The notes beneath the pieces are model-generated. The model saw only the letters and a program-made list of their open reading frames with translations, was not told the origin of the DNA and ran no database searches. A stretch of 64,000 bases of DNA from positions 86,796,058 to 86,860,057 of the forward strand of contig CM054178.1 in the NCBI GenBank assembly GCA_028829895.1. The letters run 5' to 3'. This DNA comes from Sinotaia quadrata (Eukaryota; Mollusca; Gastropoda; Architaenioglossa; Viviparidae). The number at the start of each line of letters is the position of its first letter. Position 1 is the stretch's first letter. Made by a program: the position numbers and the translations under genes. Below, one piece after another: positions 49,480 to 62,818 of this stretch.

Positions 49480-52052
49480 ATTACAAAAGTTCAAATCATC
49501 ATGGGCCCTGTCTGATTCTGAATTATGTAGAATGACTTTCCAATTTTTTATGGTTGGTAAGTGTGTAGTTGAAATTTTGTATTTGATTTACATGTTTATT
49601 TAATTTTTATTTATCATAACCAGATGGGAGATGCTTCTGGATGCCAATTTGGTAAATGCCAACATTATTTTTGCATGTGGTCTTTGACATTTGCTTTCTT
49701 CATTGCTAGCTTTATGCATCTTGCTTTTTTTTTCGAATAATGAAAAGTAGTATGCAGGAATATGTGTCTATTTGAAACAGATCTGATTTTTTTCTTGTCA
49801 AGTTTGTTTCCCCTATCCCACCCCATTTCAGTGGTCTGAATACATTTTCTGCTGCCAATAGACAATCAGAAGTAAATCATTCTAAGGCTAGTAAAATATA
49901 TATGGCCCCAATACTGTTGTATGATATAGCTTATCTGTGATTTGCAATTTTCTTTTTAAAGTGATTGTACCTCATTCAATCAGTAAAATCAGGAATGTTT
50001 TGAACATGAAGCATAAGTTTTTCTCCACAATTTAAGGTATTTGTTTCTGCTAACTAACATAAGAAAAATCTCTCTTTCGCAATACCATTAGCATACTTAT
50101 GTTTGAAAATTATAGTGACTTTTTGTTTTATCTGATTAAAACAACGATACTATATGTGTCTCAAAAATGTGTATACCGTTTGATCATTAATAAAATTTAT
50201 AGAGAGAAATGTTTTGATAGAACTTAAGATAATGATTGTAATGTCATATAACTGTACAAAATACAATAAAGTGATGTTGTAATAAAACATGCACTTACAA
50301 CATTAGTACACTAAGATTGATATATATGATGCAACAGTACTCTTTAATACAGAGTTCTTCAGCAAAGCATGGTCATTGACAGCAAGACATTCTGATTAAA
50401 TTTTTGTTGTTGTTATTTTCTCTAAAACCTTGACATAGTAAAAGTCTTTAATATAGTGCATATACCTGATGATAAACATTTGAATATTCTCATCTTTAAA
50501 AGTTAAGGTAAGATGTATGGGACCAAAACTTGGAAAATAATTATTTTGTTATTATTAAATAAGAATTGTTGCGATGTCCTAAACACTTTTTAATAAAAAA
50601 ACATTCTCATTTGTAGTATTTGATTTAACGTCAGTTATTTCCCAGTTTAAAAAATAATTTAAATCAGGCTTTTAGTATGTAAATGTTTGTATTTAAATGA
50701 AATGTTGATTTTGACAAGTGCCTAGATATATATTAATGGAAATGTTGATTTTTATATAACTATGTATTTCCTCAAATCTAAGAATTATTATATTTATCAC
50801 TGTATATTGATAATCTCAATTGTCCATACACAGCATTATTGCTTTGTTTTTATCATAATTTAGAAATCTAATTCTTAATATTTTCTCTGATTTCTGAAAA
50901 TGTATAGAAGTGCATATTGCAGTGAAACTCTGTATCTGGCTATAAGAAAGAATTTACTTTGAATATCTATGAAGAGAAAAAAAAAGAACAAAACCACGCA
51001 AAATAAGTATGATTTATATAAACATAATTATTATATGATGTGGATATTACATATATTGTATAGTTATTTTAGTTTTTTTTATAGTTTTATTGTAATATTG
51101 AAAAGTCTCAATTTTGTTAAATAAGAAAAGGAATTGGGATGGACACTTTATTTCCTTTCGATGAGTCTATTATTTTACTTTTTGAAAAATATCGTTTTGA
51201 AACCAAAAATGCATTTTAATTACTGATTCTAATTTAATGTATATTGTAATAATCACCCATAATTGTTCGTTCAAGAATATGTACAGATTTTGTACAGAAT
51301 TCTGTTCTTTACAAACACATTTTATTATTTTGAATTGGAAGTCTTCTGTTTATCAGGCCTTAAGATATATTTCATACTCAGAAATTTTACAATTTTTTCA
51401 GGCCTCAGTATTATTATACTCAGTTTATAAAGTTGACTATAATAAAGTTCTTTCTAATTAATGTGCATTTTTTGTTGATTGTTTGTATGACAAGATTGAT
51501 TCAATTCACAACCAACTAGTGTAATTCCTGCATCTGAATTGGACAGTTCTTTCAGTTTAGTTTTGTTTAATGTGGTGAGTACAAGATTTAAAAAAAAAAA
51601 GACCCAAGTCATTCTTCATACAACTAAGAACTTAAACTACCTTGTCGGTACTTAATTTTACTGGAGTTTACTTAGAAAATAAGTATATGATATGCACAAG
51701 ATGCTAACTTATTAAAAGGTGACTTTCAAATGGTTTTTGTGGCCTCACTCTTAATGTTTATTCATCCTCACCATTTTGGATTCATAATCCATTACATTTA
51801 ATGATTTATTACCTGTAATATGCTCTGTTTCCAGCAGAGGTGCTGTTCATTAAGCAACAGTCCAACTACAACTTCTACTATTTGCAGATAACTGATATGT
51901 TAAAACAGGCTGCTATGCAATTAACCAGTTTCTGCAGTTACAGGATTTAAAAAGTCTGTGTAATTATTATATAAGGGTATGAAACAATCACACTGTATGC
52001 AATTCAGTGATTTATGCATTTAAATGATATTTGGAAATGTGCCATACATTCC
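49480..52052. other. AT-rich intergenic stretch downstream of AMT
   Basis: No conserved exon, RNA gene or repeat array was recognised on either strand. Short frames such as 51237-51461 lack family motifs. Part of it could be extended AMT 3'UTR. Confidence 0.4.
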
Positions 52053-53296
52053 TGTGATGGCAATGCCACCTAGTTAATGGTTATGATTAACTAATTAATT
52101 GTCCATAACTAATTACAAGTGATGAGAATCTTAACACATCTTATTAATAATTCTCCAGCAGACACAACTTGTCTCTCACTTGGCAGATATACAGGGGCTG
52201 TAAATATTTTCTCTCATCTATCATATTAAAGACAAACGTTTACCATCACACAATATTTCCATAGGTGAAAAACTTAATAAAGGAGAAGACAAATCTGTCT
52301 ATATTTAGCAAGCCCCCGTCCATCCACTTTCTTCTCCAACATAAATTTATCAACTTGTGTAAGAAGGTCAATAAATTTATTAAATCAACAATCAAATATA
52401 TATATGACAAATACAATGAAAAAGATTACCTGACATTGATATTTCCATGAAACTACGTTCAAATAATTTTTGTACTACCCAATCTTACATAAAAAAAATA
52501 TAATTCAACAATTCAATATAAATCGCTGGATAATTCTTATCAGAGAAAAGAAATGGTGTTATCAGAGATAAGCAATAACAGTTTGTACATAACCTGATTT
52601 AGGCACTTTCTCAATAGTCTTTCGTGCACTTTTGCAACAGTGTCAAAAGTTACAGTTCAATTTTCATGTGTTTCTCTCCTCACATTGAAAAAAGATTTGC
52701 CACTTCTCTCGAAGCTAACCTGGGCGCCCTTATTTTTGCCATACCAGTTCCTTCAAGCAGAACCATTGTAGTGAATTCTAGTAACTTCCCTGTACAAGAA
52801 ATCTCTCAATGCAGTCAACATACCTTGCCACTGTTGCATCAATGGAGTGCAGTGTATTCTTACACTTACACATTGCAGTAGAGGCTTCCCACGTTTACCA
52901 CGGCCGCAAAGATATAACCAATAAACTAGGAGATTCAAATAAAACAAGGAAAGAAAGGCTGCTTGTCCCATTAAGCTGACAACTGCCTTTCAAGACCGGA
53001 CTTCTTGCCACACCATTTCAAGTGATCAGACAATAGAATTCTCTACAGCATGAAACTTTTTGATCTCAGCCCACTGGCTTGTCTCGTTCTCATAAATCTT
53101 AACCATTGGATAATAAAAACTACTCTTCTAGTTGGAACTGGTTTGCATTACATAGCAATTTCTAGCATATTCTCAACTCTTTACTCCAACTCTTGACACA
53201 AAAATACCATCATAAGGAGTCCCAAGGTTGGGTTACTTGACAATTTATATGACTATTAACTTTAGAAATGGAGATAGGCAAATTTACTCTACCACA
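52053..53296 (-). mobile_element. LTR-like repeat, copy 4, intergenic
   Basis: Read on the minus strand it starts TGTGGTAGAGTAAATTTG and ends CTAGGTGGCATTGCCATCACA. Its length is 1.24 kb. The start block (agttggaactggtttg region on the plus strand) and the end block (aattctccagcagacac, tagttaatggttatgatt) match copy 3. The middle carries sequence that differs from copies 2 and 3, so this copy may be rearranged or a subfamily. No coding capacity. Confidence 0.6.
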
Positions 53297-56200
53297 TAAC
53301 CTACCTCATCTCACCAAGGATCCACAAAGACCCTTAGAATAAAACAAAGCTTGAAGAATGCTAAGAGTCAACCGCATCTTAATACCCACTTGCAAGGTAA
53401 AGCCTGAAAATGGGAGGAGCTGGGAGACAAGTGCAGACAAATGAGCAAGTACACATAGGAATAAACTTATTTCACATTTTATATATATATATCCCTAACA
53501 GAATCTAGAATAAGTGACAAAATAAGTGAGGGAGGATGGGCCCCCCCCCAAAAAAAAAAAACAAACAAACAAACAAAAAACTACTGACAACAGTGTTCTT
53601 CAGGATTAAATTTCCATAGTAACCAACTCTAGAAGAAATGTCTCTATCTTCAAGACTTCAGAATTTGGTCAAGCACAGTGAACACATCTGTTTAAAGCAG
53701 GACAATAGAGTTTGAATGCAGAAATCCTTAACATGAGATAATATAAACTCCTGCAGAAGATAGATAATGATGAAACCAGAATGAGCCTGTCCTGAACTAA
53801 GAAGAAGTGATCAATTACAAATTTAAAAGACCAACTACTAAGAATTATTATGTTGTTACGATCACCATATGCAGCACAATTTCAGGTGGCAAGGCTTAAA
53901 AATTTACATCCTCTAAGTCTAGAGATATAGAACTAGAATTTGAATAGTTTACCAGACTGGGAAGACTTATAACAGTTCTGAGACTTTCTTTATCCAGGCT
54001 GGCTAGAACATCAGAAAGATAAGTGATTGAAATTTTTTCTAAAAGTGTAGATGAGCATATATCAGTAACCCTTAATTAAACAGCAATTCCTCTCTAATAG
54101 CTTTATGGGCTTAAGGAAAAATCAAGGTGATTAAACTCTTAAATACACAACATAATCTATGTATAATGTGCTAGACCTTTTATTGGCCAGGACTGCTGAA
54201 TCACTGAATAAAAAAACTTCCTTGGCAGTGCTGATGTGCACACACAGGTACACTCACTTTCTCTGTAATTTGTTTAAAAGAAGAAATGACCTGTTAGTAT
54301 TTTGATATTTGGTTAAAAGAATAAAAATATTTTGCAACTAAAATTAATAACAGTATTGATCATTTGAATATCTATACTACCACCATAAATAAGTAAAGTC
54401 AAAGTGCTGAATAATACCAGCAATTTTACTCATATAGTGTGCATGACATTCACTGAGAGTCCAATTTATTATTAATTTTGAAAAAATAAACTTAAAAAAA
54501 TACAAGGAAAACTGATAATTCAATCTATAATTTTCTTAAAATTCAATAAGTGTAAATAGTTAAAATATCAAGTTTATGACAAATATGTGCATAAAAATCC
54601 CTCAAACTTTTTTGAATTGTTTTTTATAATTCTTGTTTAAATTTGTCTTACAAAAAATTTCAACTGCTTTAGCTCCATGCTCTCAAAATATTTTACTGTT
54701 AAGCAAATGCTACTCTGTGTTTCACTAAAAAGCAAATGTCCATTACTAGTCAACTAAATATACCACTCACCCCAATTCAAAATTTCTTCATATATCACAG
54801 CATTAAATAAAAGTTTTCAAGTGCAAACACAAATATATAATATATACAGAGAGAGAGAGAGAGTACTGAATCAATAGACAATAATGTTGACTTTTCCAAA
54901 AAGATGTTTTTATTTACTTTTTAAAAAAAATTCATCTTGTTAAATATAATTGTTATTTATTTACACTTATTTTAAAAAAAAGTATTTAACTGAAAAATTA
55001 CAACTATAACAATTTTTTAAAAAAACTATCTCAAGACCACAAAATACTCATGAAAATTTATGAAAAAGCAATGTATTTCTACAAGAATTAAATAAATAAA
55101 ATAAAAAGAAAGTATTTTGTTGGGTAGCTTAAATGTGACACTGAACTAAAAAAACTTACAAGCCAGAAGTGAAATATTCTTAAACATGACTGCCGAAAAT
55201 TGTGAAAATCCATATTAGTTTGCATGTCCCAATTCCATTGGATATATTTTATTCAGACTTTTTCATAATGAAATGATAACTATTACTATTAGGATATTTA
55301 CTCAACAAATCGTTATATTAAAAATAACTTTCTTGCTACTAGTCTAATGCACAGTCAAAACTTATGATCAAAATATTTTCAACTAAAAAAAATCTTTTAA
55401 AAAATTGTTTCTTTACAAAACTCGTTCACACATAGAGTAAAGATTCAAGAAAGGACCTCTTCAACTCCCTATCCAATTTCACATTTTATTAATTATAGTA
55501 TATTAAATTGCACGATTGCTGCCCTCTTGCAAAGAGGACAGATTGCAGTTCTTTTCATTATGTGAAGAGTATAAAACTTGTTGACAAATACATATATATA
55601 TATACATAAAACAAACAGAATGTACATATATTTACAAACATACTTGATGTCAATATGCATAATATTGTTTTTCCTTAAAAGATTCTAGTTACCAAAGGAA
55701 ATGTTAAACAAAAAATTAAATATGGCAGGTATTTTTTAGGTAACAAACTGGATCTATTAATAACTAACACACAAATAACTAAAACCTATAAATGAACTTT
55801 TTACAGTGATAAGAAATACATACATGTCAAAATAAATTAATTCATATGACTGAAAATTGCATGCTAAGAAAGAAAAAGAAAGAAATGTGGTTTGACTTAT
55901 TACTCTGCATATATCTTGGCCAACTGAATTACATTCTGATCTGATATAACATTTATCTCCTCTTGGAAGGAAAAATGGTGGTAGTGGTGAATCTTAAACA
56001 AATACCTCCAAAACTCTATTGAAAAATAACAAAATGAAGTGTGCTGCAGAATCAAGATGTAACAGCCAGAGAGGTAAACAATTACTGTTAATGAAGAGAT
56101 ACCATGTTGTGGTAGTGCATCTTTAAAAGAAAAAGTAAGTGTACATTTCAAATTAACAATAAGGTAAATAAGATGTAACACTTCAGCATGTCTAAATTAA

Positions 56201-56828
56201 ATGACTAAGACATTTTAAAAGTATTGCAGTAATATTTAAGGGAAAAATTATGCTTTATGCTTTTACAAAACAGTCAAATTTCATAAAGTACTTTAAAAAG
56301 TACTTAAAAAAAAAAAAGATGTTATGGGATAAATAAAATAATAGAAAAAAATTATCTTTTCAGAACCAGGCTTGTGTTTACTCAAACATCAATACAATGT
56401 AATGAAATATTACTTTAAAATCCAGTATAATACTGTATACTTTAGACAGAACAATTTATAAACAAACTGGAGCAATAAAGAACTTTGATTTTTATTGAAA
56501 CAGACCAAGAATTAAAATATTTAAGCATAGCCAAGATTTTACATATGCGATTTTGAGAAATGCACATAATGCACAAATTTTAGCAATGTCAGGTACATAA
56601 ATATCACATAGAATTTGGAAATTTCAAAGAGATTTAAACAGCCATGATATCAAAAGGCAAAATCCCTACACAAACAGACAAAAAGTAACTTTCACCATTA
56701 AAAATTAGAACCACTTGCACCACACAACATTATAATAGATAAGAGTCAATCAAAATCAACAACTCAACAGACAAGCATAGCAATCAAAATTATTCCCACC
56801 TGCCCACCTGACACACCAACTATGCACA
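53297..56828. other. Intergenic and putative 3'UTR of the PNPLA8-like gene
   Basis: AT-rich with simple repeats: a C-run then A-run and (AAAC)n at about 53541-53580, (GA)n at 54849-54862 and (TA)n near 55592-55605. TTTATT at 56491-56496 reads AATAAA on the minus strand, about 335 bases after the PNPLA8-like stop, and is one candidate poly(A) signal. No gene was recognised. Confidence 0.4.
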
Positions 56829-59800
56829 TTAGTTTGAACCATTCATCATATCAGCTTTTCTTTTTAGCCAGTCAAGAGCCCTCTGGTATGGCATCCGTGG
56901 TCGCTTTAATGTTTCAATGGCCTTGTTAAGCTTGAGCTCATTTTTACGCAGGTATAAGTGTGTGTCACGCTTCATTGTGTTCAGCTTTACTGGTCGAATT
57001 TCATCCAGAAATAAATCTTCTGACAGATAAGGATTGAAGCGGAAATAGGAAGCTGGTGGCATCAGGTCCAACATTGCCATATGTACAGCTGTGTAGGAAA
57101 AGACAATAAAGATACATAATTTGTCTATAAAATCACAATTAGATAACAGTCACGACATTTGGTTCAAACATTCTGCCACAAAGTTGCTAAATTAAAATAT
57201 CACTGGATTCAAGGACATTAAAACCCAAAGACATTTGGAGAGAAAATCTTCAAACCAATGTATGATAGTGTCACAAAACCACATCGCTCTCTAGAGGGGT
57301 GGGGTGCATATAGTCAGGGTCACCAATTGTCACCAAAACACTGGGAGGGGGGTTGCATCAAAAAAAAACCCCAGCCACCTTCACCTAAGACTTATCACAT
57401 CGAGGGTCACCAAAATGTCACAAGACACCAAATGTCACAAAATAAACTCACCTCACCAAAGGGCTTAGTGGCTTTGTGATTTTGTCAACCTTATGTAGGA
57501 CTGTTAGCTGTTCATCACAAATCCACATGCACACACCATGGTTGTTTGTCTGTCTCTGTATATGCATGTGAGGGTTACATATGCTGACGTATTTGTATGC
57601 GAGATTGCATATGGAATGGAATATGTAAATAAAATGCAGGACAAAACGGAAAATGGCAACACCGCACACGCTCTTTCAAAACCCAAAGCAGAGGAGATAC
57701 TACCTTTTGAAAGAATATGATTTGATTTGATTTCACTATGGGATTCTCTTTCGTGCAGTAATAATCATTCGTCCTGCGCATCATTCATTCATAAACATGC
57801 TCACAGAGGTGGGATATTGTCCTTAAATGATAAACAATGATGAAACGTCAAAAAAAAAAAAAAAGGAATAAATTCAATACATAATAATGTGCTAACCTTC
57901 CGCTATCAATAGCAACAATCTTAGCATAAAGTTCAAAATAAAATGTCAATCAAAAGTCTGGGCTATTGAGCCTTCCTACTAATACATCTATCAATAGCAA
58001 CAACCTTAGCTTAACCATTTACTGGGACCAGCAGCTGAAAGCAGCCGATCATATGATCGGGCAAAACGTCTGAAAGCGTCTGTATCAACCAGTGTTCTTT
58101 GCTCACACATCGTTCGATAAATCGCGAGACTTCTGGTTGCCTACTTCCTGTGTAGACGATTCTGTGATAATTGAAGTGCATTTCGAAACATTTTCTCTTT
58201 GATACGTTCATTTTTTCATAAACTATTTTCACATTTGGTGTTTCAAATTGATTTTGAATCAGTGAGTGATAGTGAGGAGTTTACAGGATTCAATTTGTTG
58301 GACATTGAAGTAGAGAAGTTGATTTTAAATTGGATAATGAGACCAGCAGTGACATTAACGATAGTAGTGTAAAGTGTTATAACATAGTGTTTGTGGCTGA
58401 CAATCAATGGAATATTTTGAGTGTAAATATATATGTTCACGCATGGATTACATTGACACCTGAGAAGTATAATTCACATAAGAAAACAATAAAGATGCTT
58501 TCATTTCCATTTTATTTCATTGAAATATATGCAATAATACCTAAGATAAATCTCACTGAAATCCTGAAAATTCTTGCCTGCGCAAACCTAAAAAAAGGAA
58601 AAAATGTGTGCCCAAAGTAAAGGGGTAAAGTTCACTTATGACAAGGTGTCCATGTCAAAAATATCTGGCTACTGAGCCTTCTCACAAATATATAAACAAA
58701 TAGCAAATGATTTCTTAACCATTCCTACTAAATGAGTGCAGTGTGGTTTTGCTAAATAATCAAATATTGCTCACACACCCCTCAAAAACTGGGTAGGTTC
58801 AGTCCGACAAAAAAAAGGATATTACGAACATTGTGCAGAGACAAGGGAGACAATTGAAGCGAAGTTGTAGTCTACATGTAGACTTGGGAAAGGGGGTTTT
58901 GCACACATCTGGCTCTCTCTCATGGCATGCTGTCAGTGCTGAAGTAATATTGCATGCAGTCCAATAACGTTGACTGCCTGTCTGTAGGCTGGGTCCTTCG
59001 CAAAAACAATCACAGATTAAATGTAGAGCTGAGGGGGTGGGGGTGTTGCACATCTGGCTCTCGCTTGAAGCATGCTGTCAGTGCCAATAATGTTGACCGC
59101 CTGTCTCTAGGCCAGATCCTAGTGATCTCACAACATACAGTTGTAATGGCAACTGGATGATGTCCCGTCTTGCCTCAGTGAGGTACCTTTGTAGCGTGGT
59201 AGTGCTGGCCATCATTATGATACACGGGTGCAATCGATCCAACCACAGAACAGGAATGGTCCAAAGCCACTGGCTGTCTTTAAGCAAAATGTCCTGTGTG
59301 ACTGTTTTACCCTGGCATAGTAGTGAATTCATTCGACTAAAGTGAAGACATTCTCGATCCAAATGGACTGTCATTGTTCTGAGCAGCCCAGTTACTTACA
59401 TCATAACCGTTTTCGATGCTCAAAAAGTATGGCAAGAACCACAGGGAAAGAATTCTGATACTCTGCTGTCTCTTCCATTGAAATTTCCACTCTCATAAAA
59501 TCGAAGGTAAATTCTGTCTCCTTTTATTTACTATTCAGTATTCTAGTCTCTACGTATGAGAGTCTGTGGAAGAGGAAAAAAACCTCTCAACACAAGTTCA
59601 CCTAATTGTTTCTTTTCTTGCTTGATATATTGCTACCACATATTTGCATATGAAAAGAATCTCTAATACTTTCCTATCAACCTCAGGCACATTTAATCTA
59701 TTTACACTCAGTGCACTTTTAATCTACAAATAATACATTCAACAAAAAGCATTTCAAAAAAACAATTCTTCTTAATCACTATCTCACACACAACCCCCCC

Positions 59801-62800
59801 CCCTCCCCTACATTGACAATAATGAAATGAGTGGGGATAAAATTTGTACACACATACATATGAACAATATGAATCTTAACTTTACATGAATAATTAAAAA
59901 TAAAGCAATTTTAATCAACAACAATCTCAATGTAGCTTTTCAACCATAAGCTACTTTAAAAGAAAATTAAGTGAAGGTTTGTTAGTGTGTACACAAATTA
60001 CGTTTTCAACTTAGCATTTAAACAAAAATCACTGTAGCCCACTCTTTGGGTGAAACAAACATGTATTTCGCGTTTTTGCGTGCAGCACCTGGCCTGACAA
60101 GGTCAAGGAAAAAGGCTATGCACCTGTTAAAATTAAAAAATATCTTTAGTGAGTTTGCTCTCCCTATATGACAGACAGCTTCAGAGAAGACATGTGAGGT
60201 GAGGGGCTGCCATGATGGACAGAATATTAAACCACATATCTTTTTTATCAGAGAACACAACACAGTTGTAACATTCTAATGTCCATACTTTTGCTGTCAT
60301 GTGTATGAATTATTAGATGAAAAATTAAAATGATGCAAACAAAATGTAGTGTGGCAATCACACTTAACTTTCATGCACCTCGCACAACCAGATCCTATAA
60401 GTATTCAGAAATCATGCTTGATACAAAGACTGAAACATTATTTTGGTCAACAAAACAAAGAATGAAAATACCTTTTACTGGGTCTCTAATAATAATAAGT
60501 ATATGAAGACAAAAATTGAAGAACAGATAAGGAGAAGGATATTTGATTGAAGATGCAACAATTCTCAGAGAAAAAAACTGGCTATTACACAAAAGAAAAA
60601 TTATGAAGATATGTTGTATGTTCAGAGAGTGGACAGGGGGTGCAACTGGCCACTTCAGTTTCCTAGAAGAATCTTAATTTATTTAGAAGCAGACAACATA
60701 CCTTGTGTTTTAGTTAGCTTGAACTTTCAGTAGCACAAACATCTGCTTGCACAAGGAAAAATTTTCTGCACCAGTTTATTGACAAATGCAAGAAACTAAA
60801 AGATTGGCAACAGTAAAATGTGAGATAAAAAACTCACCTTCAGTATCAGTGGCGCTGTCAACAATTTTTGATATTTTATCCTTGAGTGAGAGCTTGTTGG
60901 GTGACAGTTCCATTGTTGGTTCATACCTTCCAGTGCCAATTGACACTACACACTGTACAGCTTCCCCTGGCCACAATAGTTTACTCTCGTGAACAGCCAG
61001 AGCAGTAGGATTGTTGGTTGTCAGACCACCATCCTGAAAGTAACAGCAGTTAGAACATTAGCCATGGCTTTCCCAAACATCTGACTGTAAGAAGTGCTGC
61101 AAAAACTAGTTACTGTCTTCTTTTCAGTAAATCGAACAATAATGTATTCCACATGATTTTATAAGAAGTGTGCACATGATTCATATTTGCTCTAATTTTC
61201 TTGTGCTCTAAATATATGTCAGGTTTTTTCCTCACAGTTGTAATGAATGCTTTCTGAAATAACCTATTAAGCAAAATTTTTAAAACAAGAACTTAATACA
61301 ACCACAGTAGATAATGAGATTTCAGCAACTATTTACTTAAACAATTAAAAAAACAACATAATTGTGATTGCCAATCATCTATGTACATTTGGGTACCAAA
61401 GAGCTGTATTAAGAACTGTACAGAGAAAAACAACTTAATTTTTCAGCAAACAGAAAAAAAAGATATTAAATGAAAAAATCCATATATTTAAAAACACTAT
61501 TTCCAATTCAACAGTAGAGCTAGACTGAGAAGCAATGATAGTTGCACTTATGCATATAATCTGGCCTCCATACCAGACTTAATCCTCATATTTTAATTTC
61601 TCTACTAAACAAAGCGAAAGACTTTGGATTCTCACGTGTCCAGCAGACAACTTAAATGCAATTGGCACGTCTCCTAAAATAAGTACCTGCCTCCCAGAAA
61701 AGGCTACATATCATGCCACATGCCAGCTAAAAAACATAAGGACATTTGTTTTAATCTGACAAGTGTAGTCATTGTACAAATTAAAAAATATAAAAAAATT
61801 AATAATTACTTCAAACAGTATTCTATATTCCATTAAAAAAAATAATTAAGAATAAAATTTGACCCCCAAAAACTGGTATGAATTTTTAGACTCTTGAACT
61901 GAATACTTACCGTGCCTCAGTAGAGAGAAAAAGAGATTTTGTCTTCCCTTTATTTGAAAGCTACTCTTTATAGAACATCTATGCTGGAAGCCATACTTCA
62001 CCCATTCTGAGAAGTCTATCCAATAGGATTACTTATGTCAATGCTCACATACTTTTGTTAAAACTCTACTATTCTACTATTTAGCTGAAACAATCACTCT
62101 TGTAGTTGTTTTTCTATTGTGTACCTAAACAGAATTTTTATGTTCCAGTGGTTGTGCATATGTTTGAAAAAGAGACTGCGAGATTCATTTTGTTGATCAG
62201 TTGGAACACTGTGCTGTTTTGGTCTCAATACCAGGTGTCGATTTATAAGAAACAATCCTACAGGCAAAGTACGTAGAATACTGAGGTACAACAGTCTTTC
62301 AGGCAAGTATATCAAGCAGTAAGGTATACAAGCTCTGCAACTCAGATTTACTCAGAATCAGATTTTATTTTTAAAGTAATTATCAATAAAGAACAGTAAA
62401 CTATTTTAAAGAAAGCGAAGTGAAAGAAATATTTTAGTTGAGAATTAAAATTGAAATTCATAGCAGGAGGCATATATCTTCAGTGATTATATAGCAAGCA
62501 CAAAGCAAAAAAAATAAAATCATAGCAAGTGACACATTCAATATCGAGTTGATCACATCAAGTTCATTTATCAAACTGCTCAACACAACTGGAATATCAA
62601 GAATTATTAATCCAATCACATCATACCATGTGAACATAGTCACCCAGAGTGAATGCCTCATAGTAGCCTGGTGCTGCAGAAGATGCTCGGATTACCTCCC
62701 ACATTTTATGTGTGCAGCTGCCAGGATACAGAGAGTATGATTCAGGGGGAAGATTGTAGTTCCGAAATAGGAAATTATTCATGTGAGGTGTATTCATCAA

Positions 62801-62818
62801 GCTAGAGACTGCTGACAT
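56829..62818 (-). CDS. PNPLA8: Calcium-independent phospholipase A2 gamma, C-terminal part (partial)
   Basis: iPLA2-gamma is a patatin-like lipase of mitochondria and peroxisomes that cleaves fatty acyl chains from membrane phospholipids. Three exons, in transcript order, join in frame: 62818-62627, 61033-60838 and 57088-56829 (stop TAA). They encode the last 215 residues. The first gives the FRNY segment and the conserved MWEVIRASSAAPGYYEAF block. The second opens with the DGG motif that holds the catalytic Asp of the patatin dyad, then LTTNNPTALAVHE, VVSIGTGRYE and IVDSATDTE. The last gives VHMAMLDLMPP, YFRFNPYLSEDLFLDE and a basic C-terminal tail. The GxSxG serine motif and the long N-terminus must lie beyond base 64000. 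Order and spacing match mammalian PNPLA8 better than other PNPLA members; the orthology call is from memory of motifs. Confidence 0.9.
57840..57864. repeat. A-run in PNPLA8-like intron
   Basis: A homopolymeric A stretch following gaaacgtc. It could be the tail of a short retroposed sequence upstream, but no body was identified. Confidence 0.4.
58011..58629 (+). mobile_element. Possible non-autonomous piggyBac-like element
   Basis: The left edge reads TTAACCATTTACTGGG (58011-58026). The right edge, read on the other strand, is TTACCCCTTTACTTTGGG (58611-58628). Eleven of the first 13 bases match, which suggests TTAA-flanked inverted termini, although the right TTAA is altered. Just inside the left end is a palindrome, ccgatcatatgatcgg (58039-58054). 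A plus-strand frame near 58248-58300 reads D-F-E-S-V-S-D-S-E-E-F-T-G-F, the acidic N-terminal style of piggyBac transposases, but no catalytic domain follows. Length about 0.6 kb. Confidence 0.4.
58893..59125. repeat. Imperfect tandem duplication, about 145 bp, in PNPLA8-like intron
   Basis: The block gttttgcacacatctggctctc..gcatgctgtcagtgc..aataacgttgactgcctgtctgtaggc at about 58897-58992 recurs from about 59044 to 59115 with small deletions. Both copies contain catctggctctc, catgctgtcagtgc and a gttgac(t/c)gcctgtct block. Confidence 0.65.
59126..60837. other. Remainder of the PNPLA8-like penultimate intron
   Basis: AT-rich intron sequence with a C-run near 59793-59806. Short frames on both strands carry no recognisable motifs. 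Confidence 0.45.
61034..62626. other. Intron of the PNPLA8-like gene
   Basis: AT-rich intron between the SSAAPGYY exon and the DGG exon. Nothing else was recognised. Confidence 0.6.

Noticed and set aside
52624..52971. Overlapping frames on both strands, about 70-85 codons
   Set aside because: They lie inside the LTR-like repeat copy 4 and show no family motif.
58011..58232. 73-codon minus frame
   Set aside because: It lies inside the proposed piggyBac-like element, runs opposite to its residual coding and has no motif.
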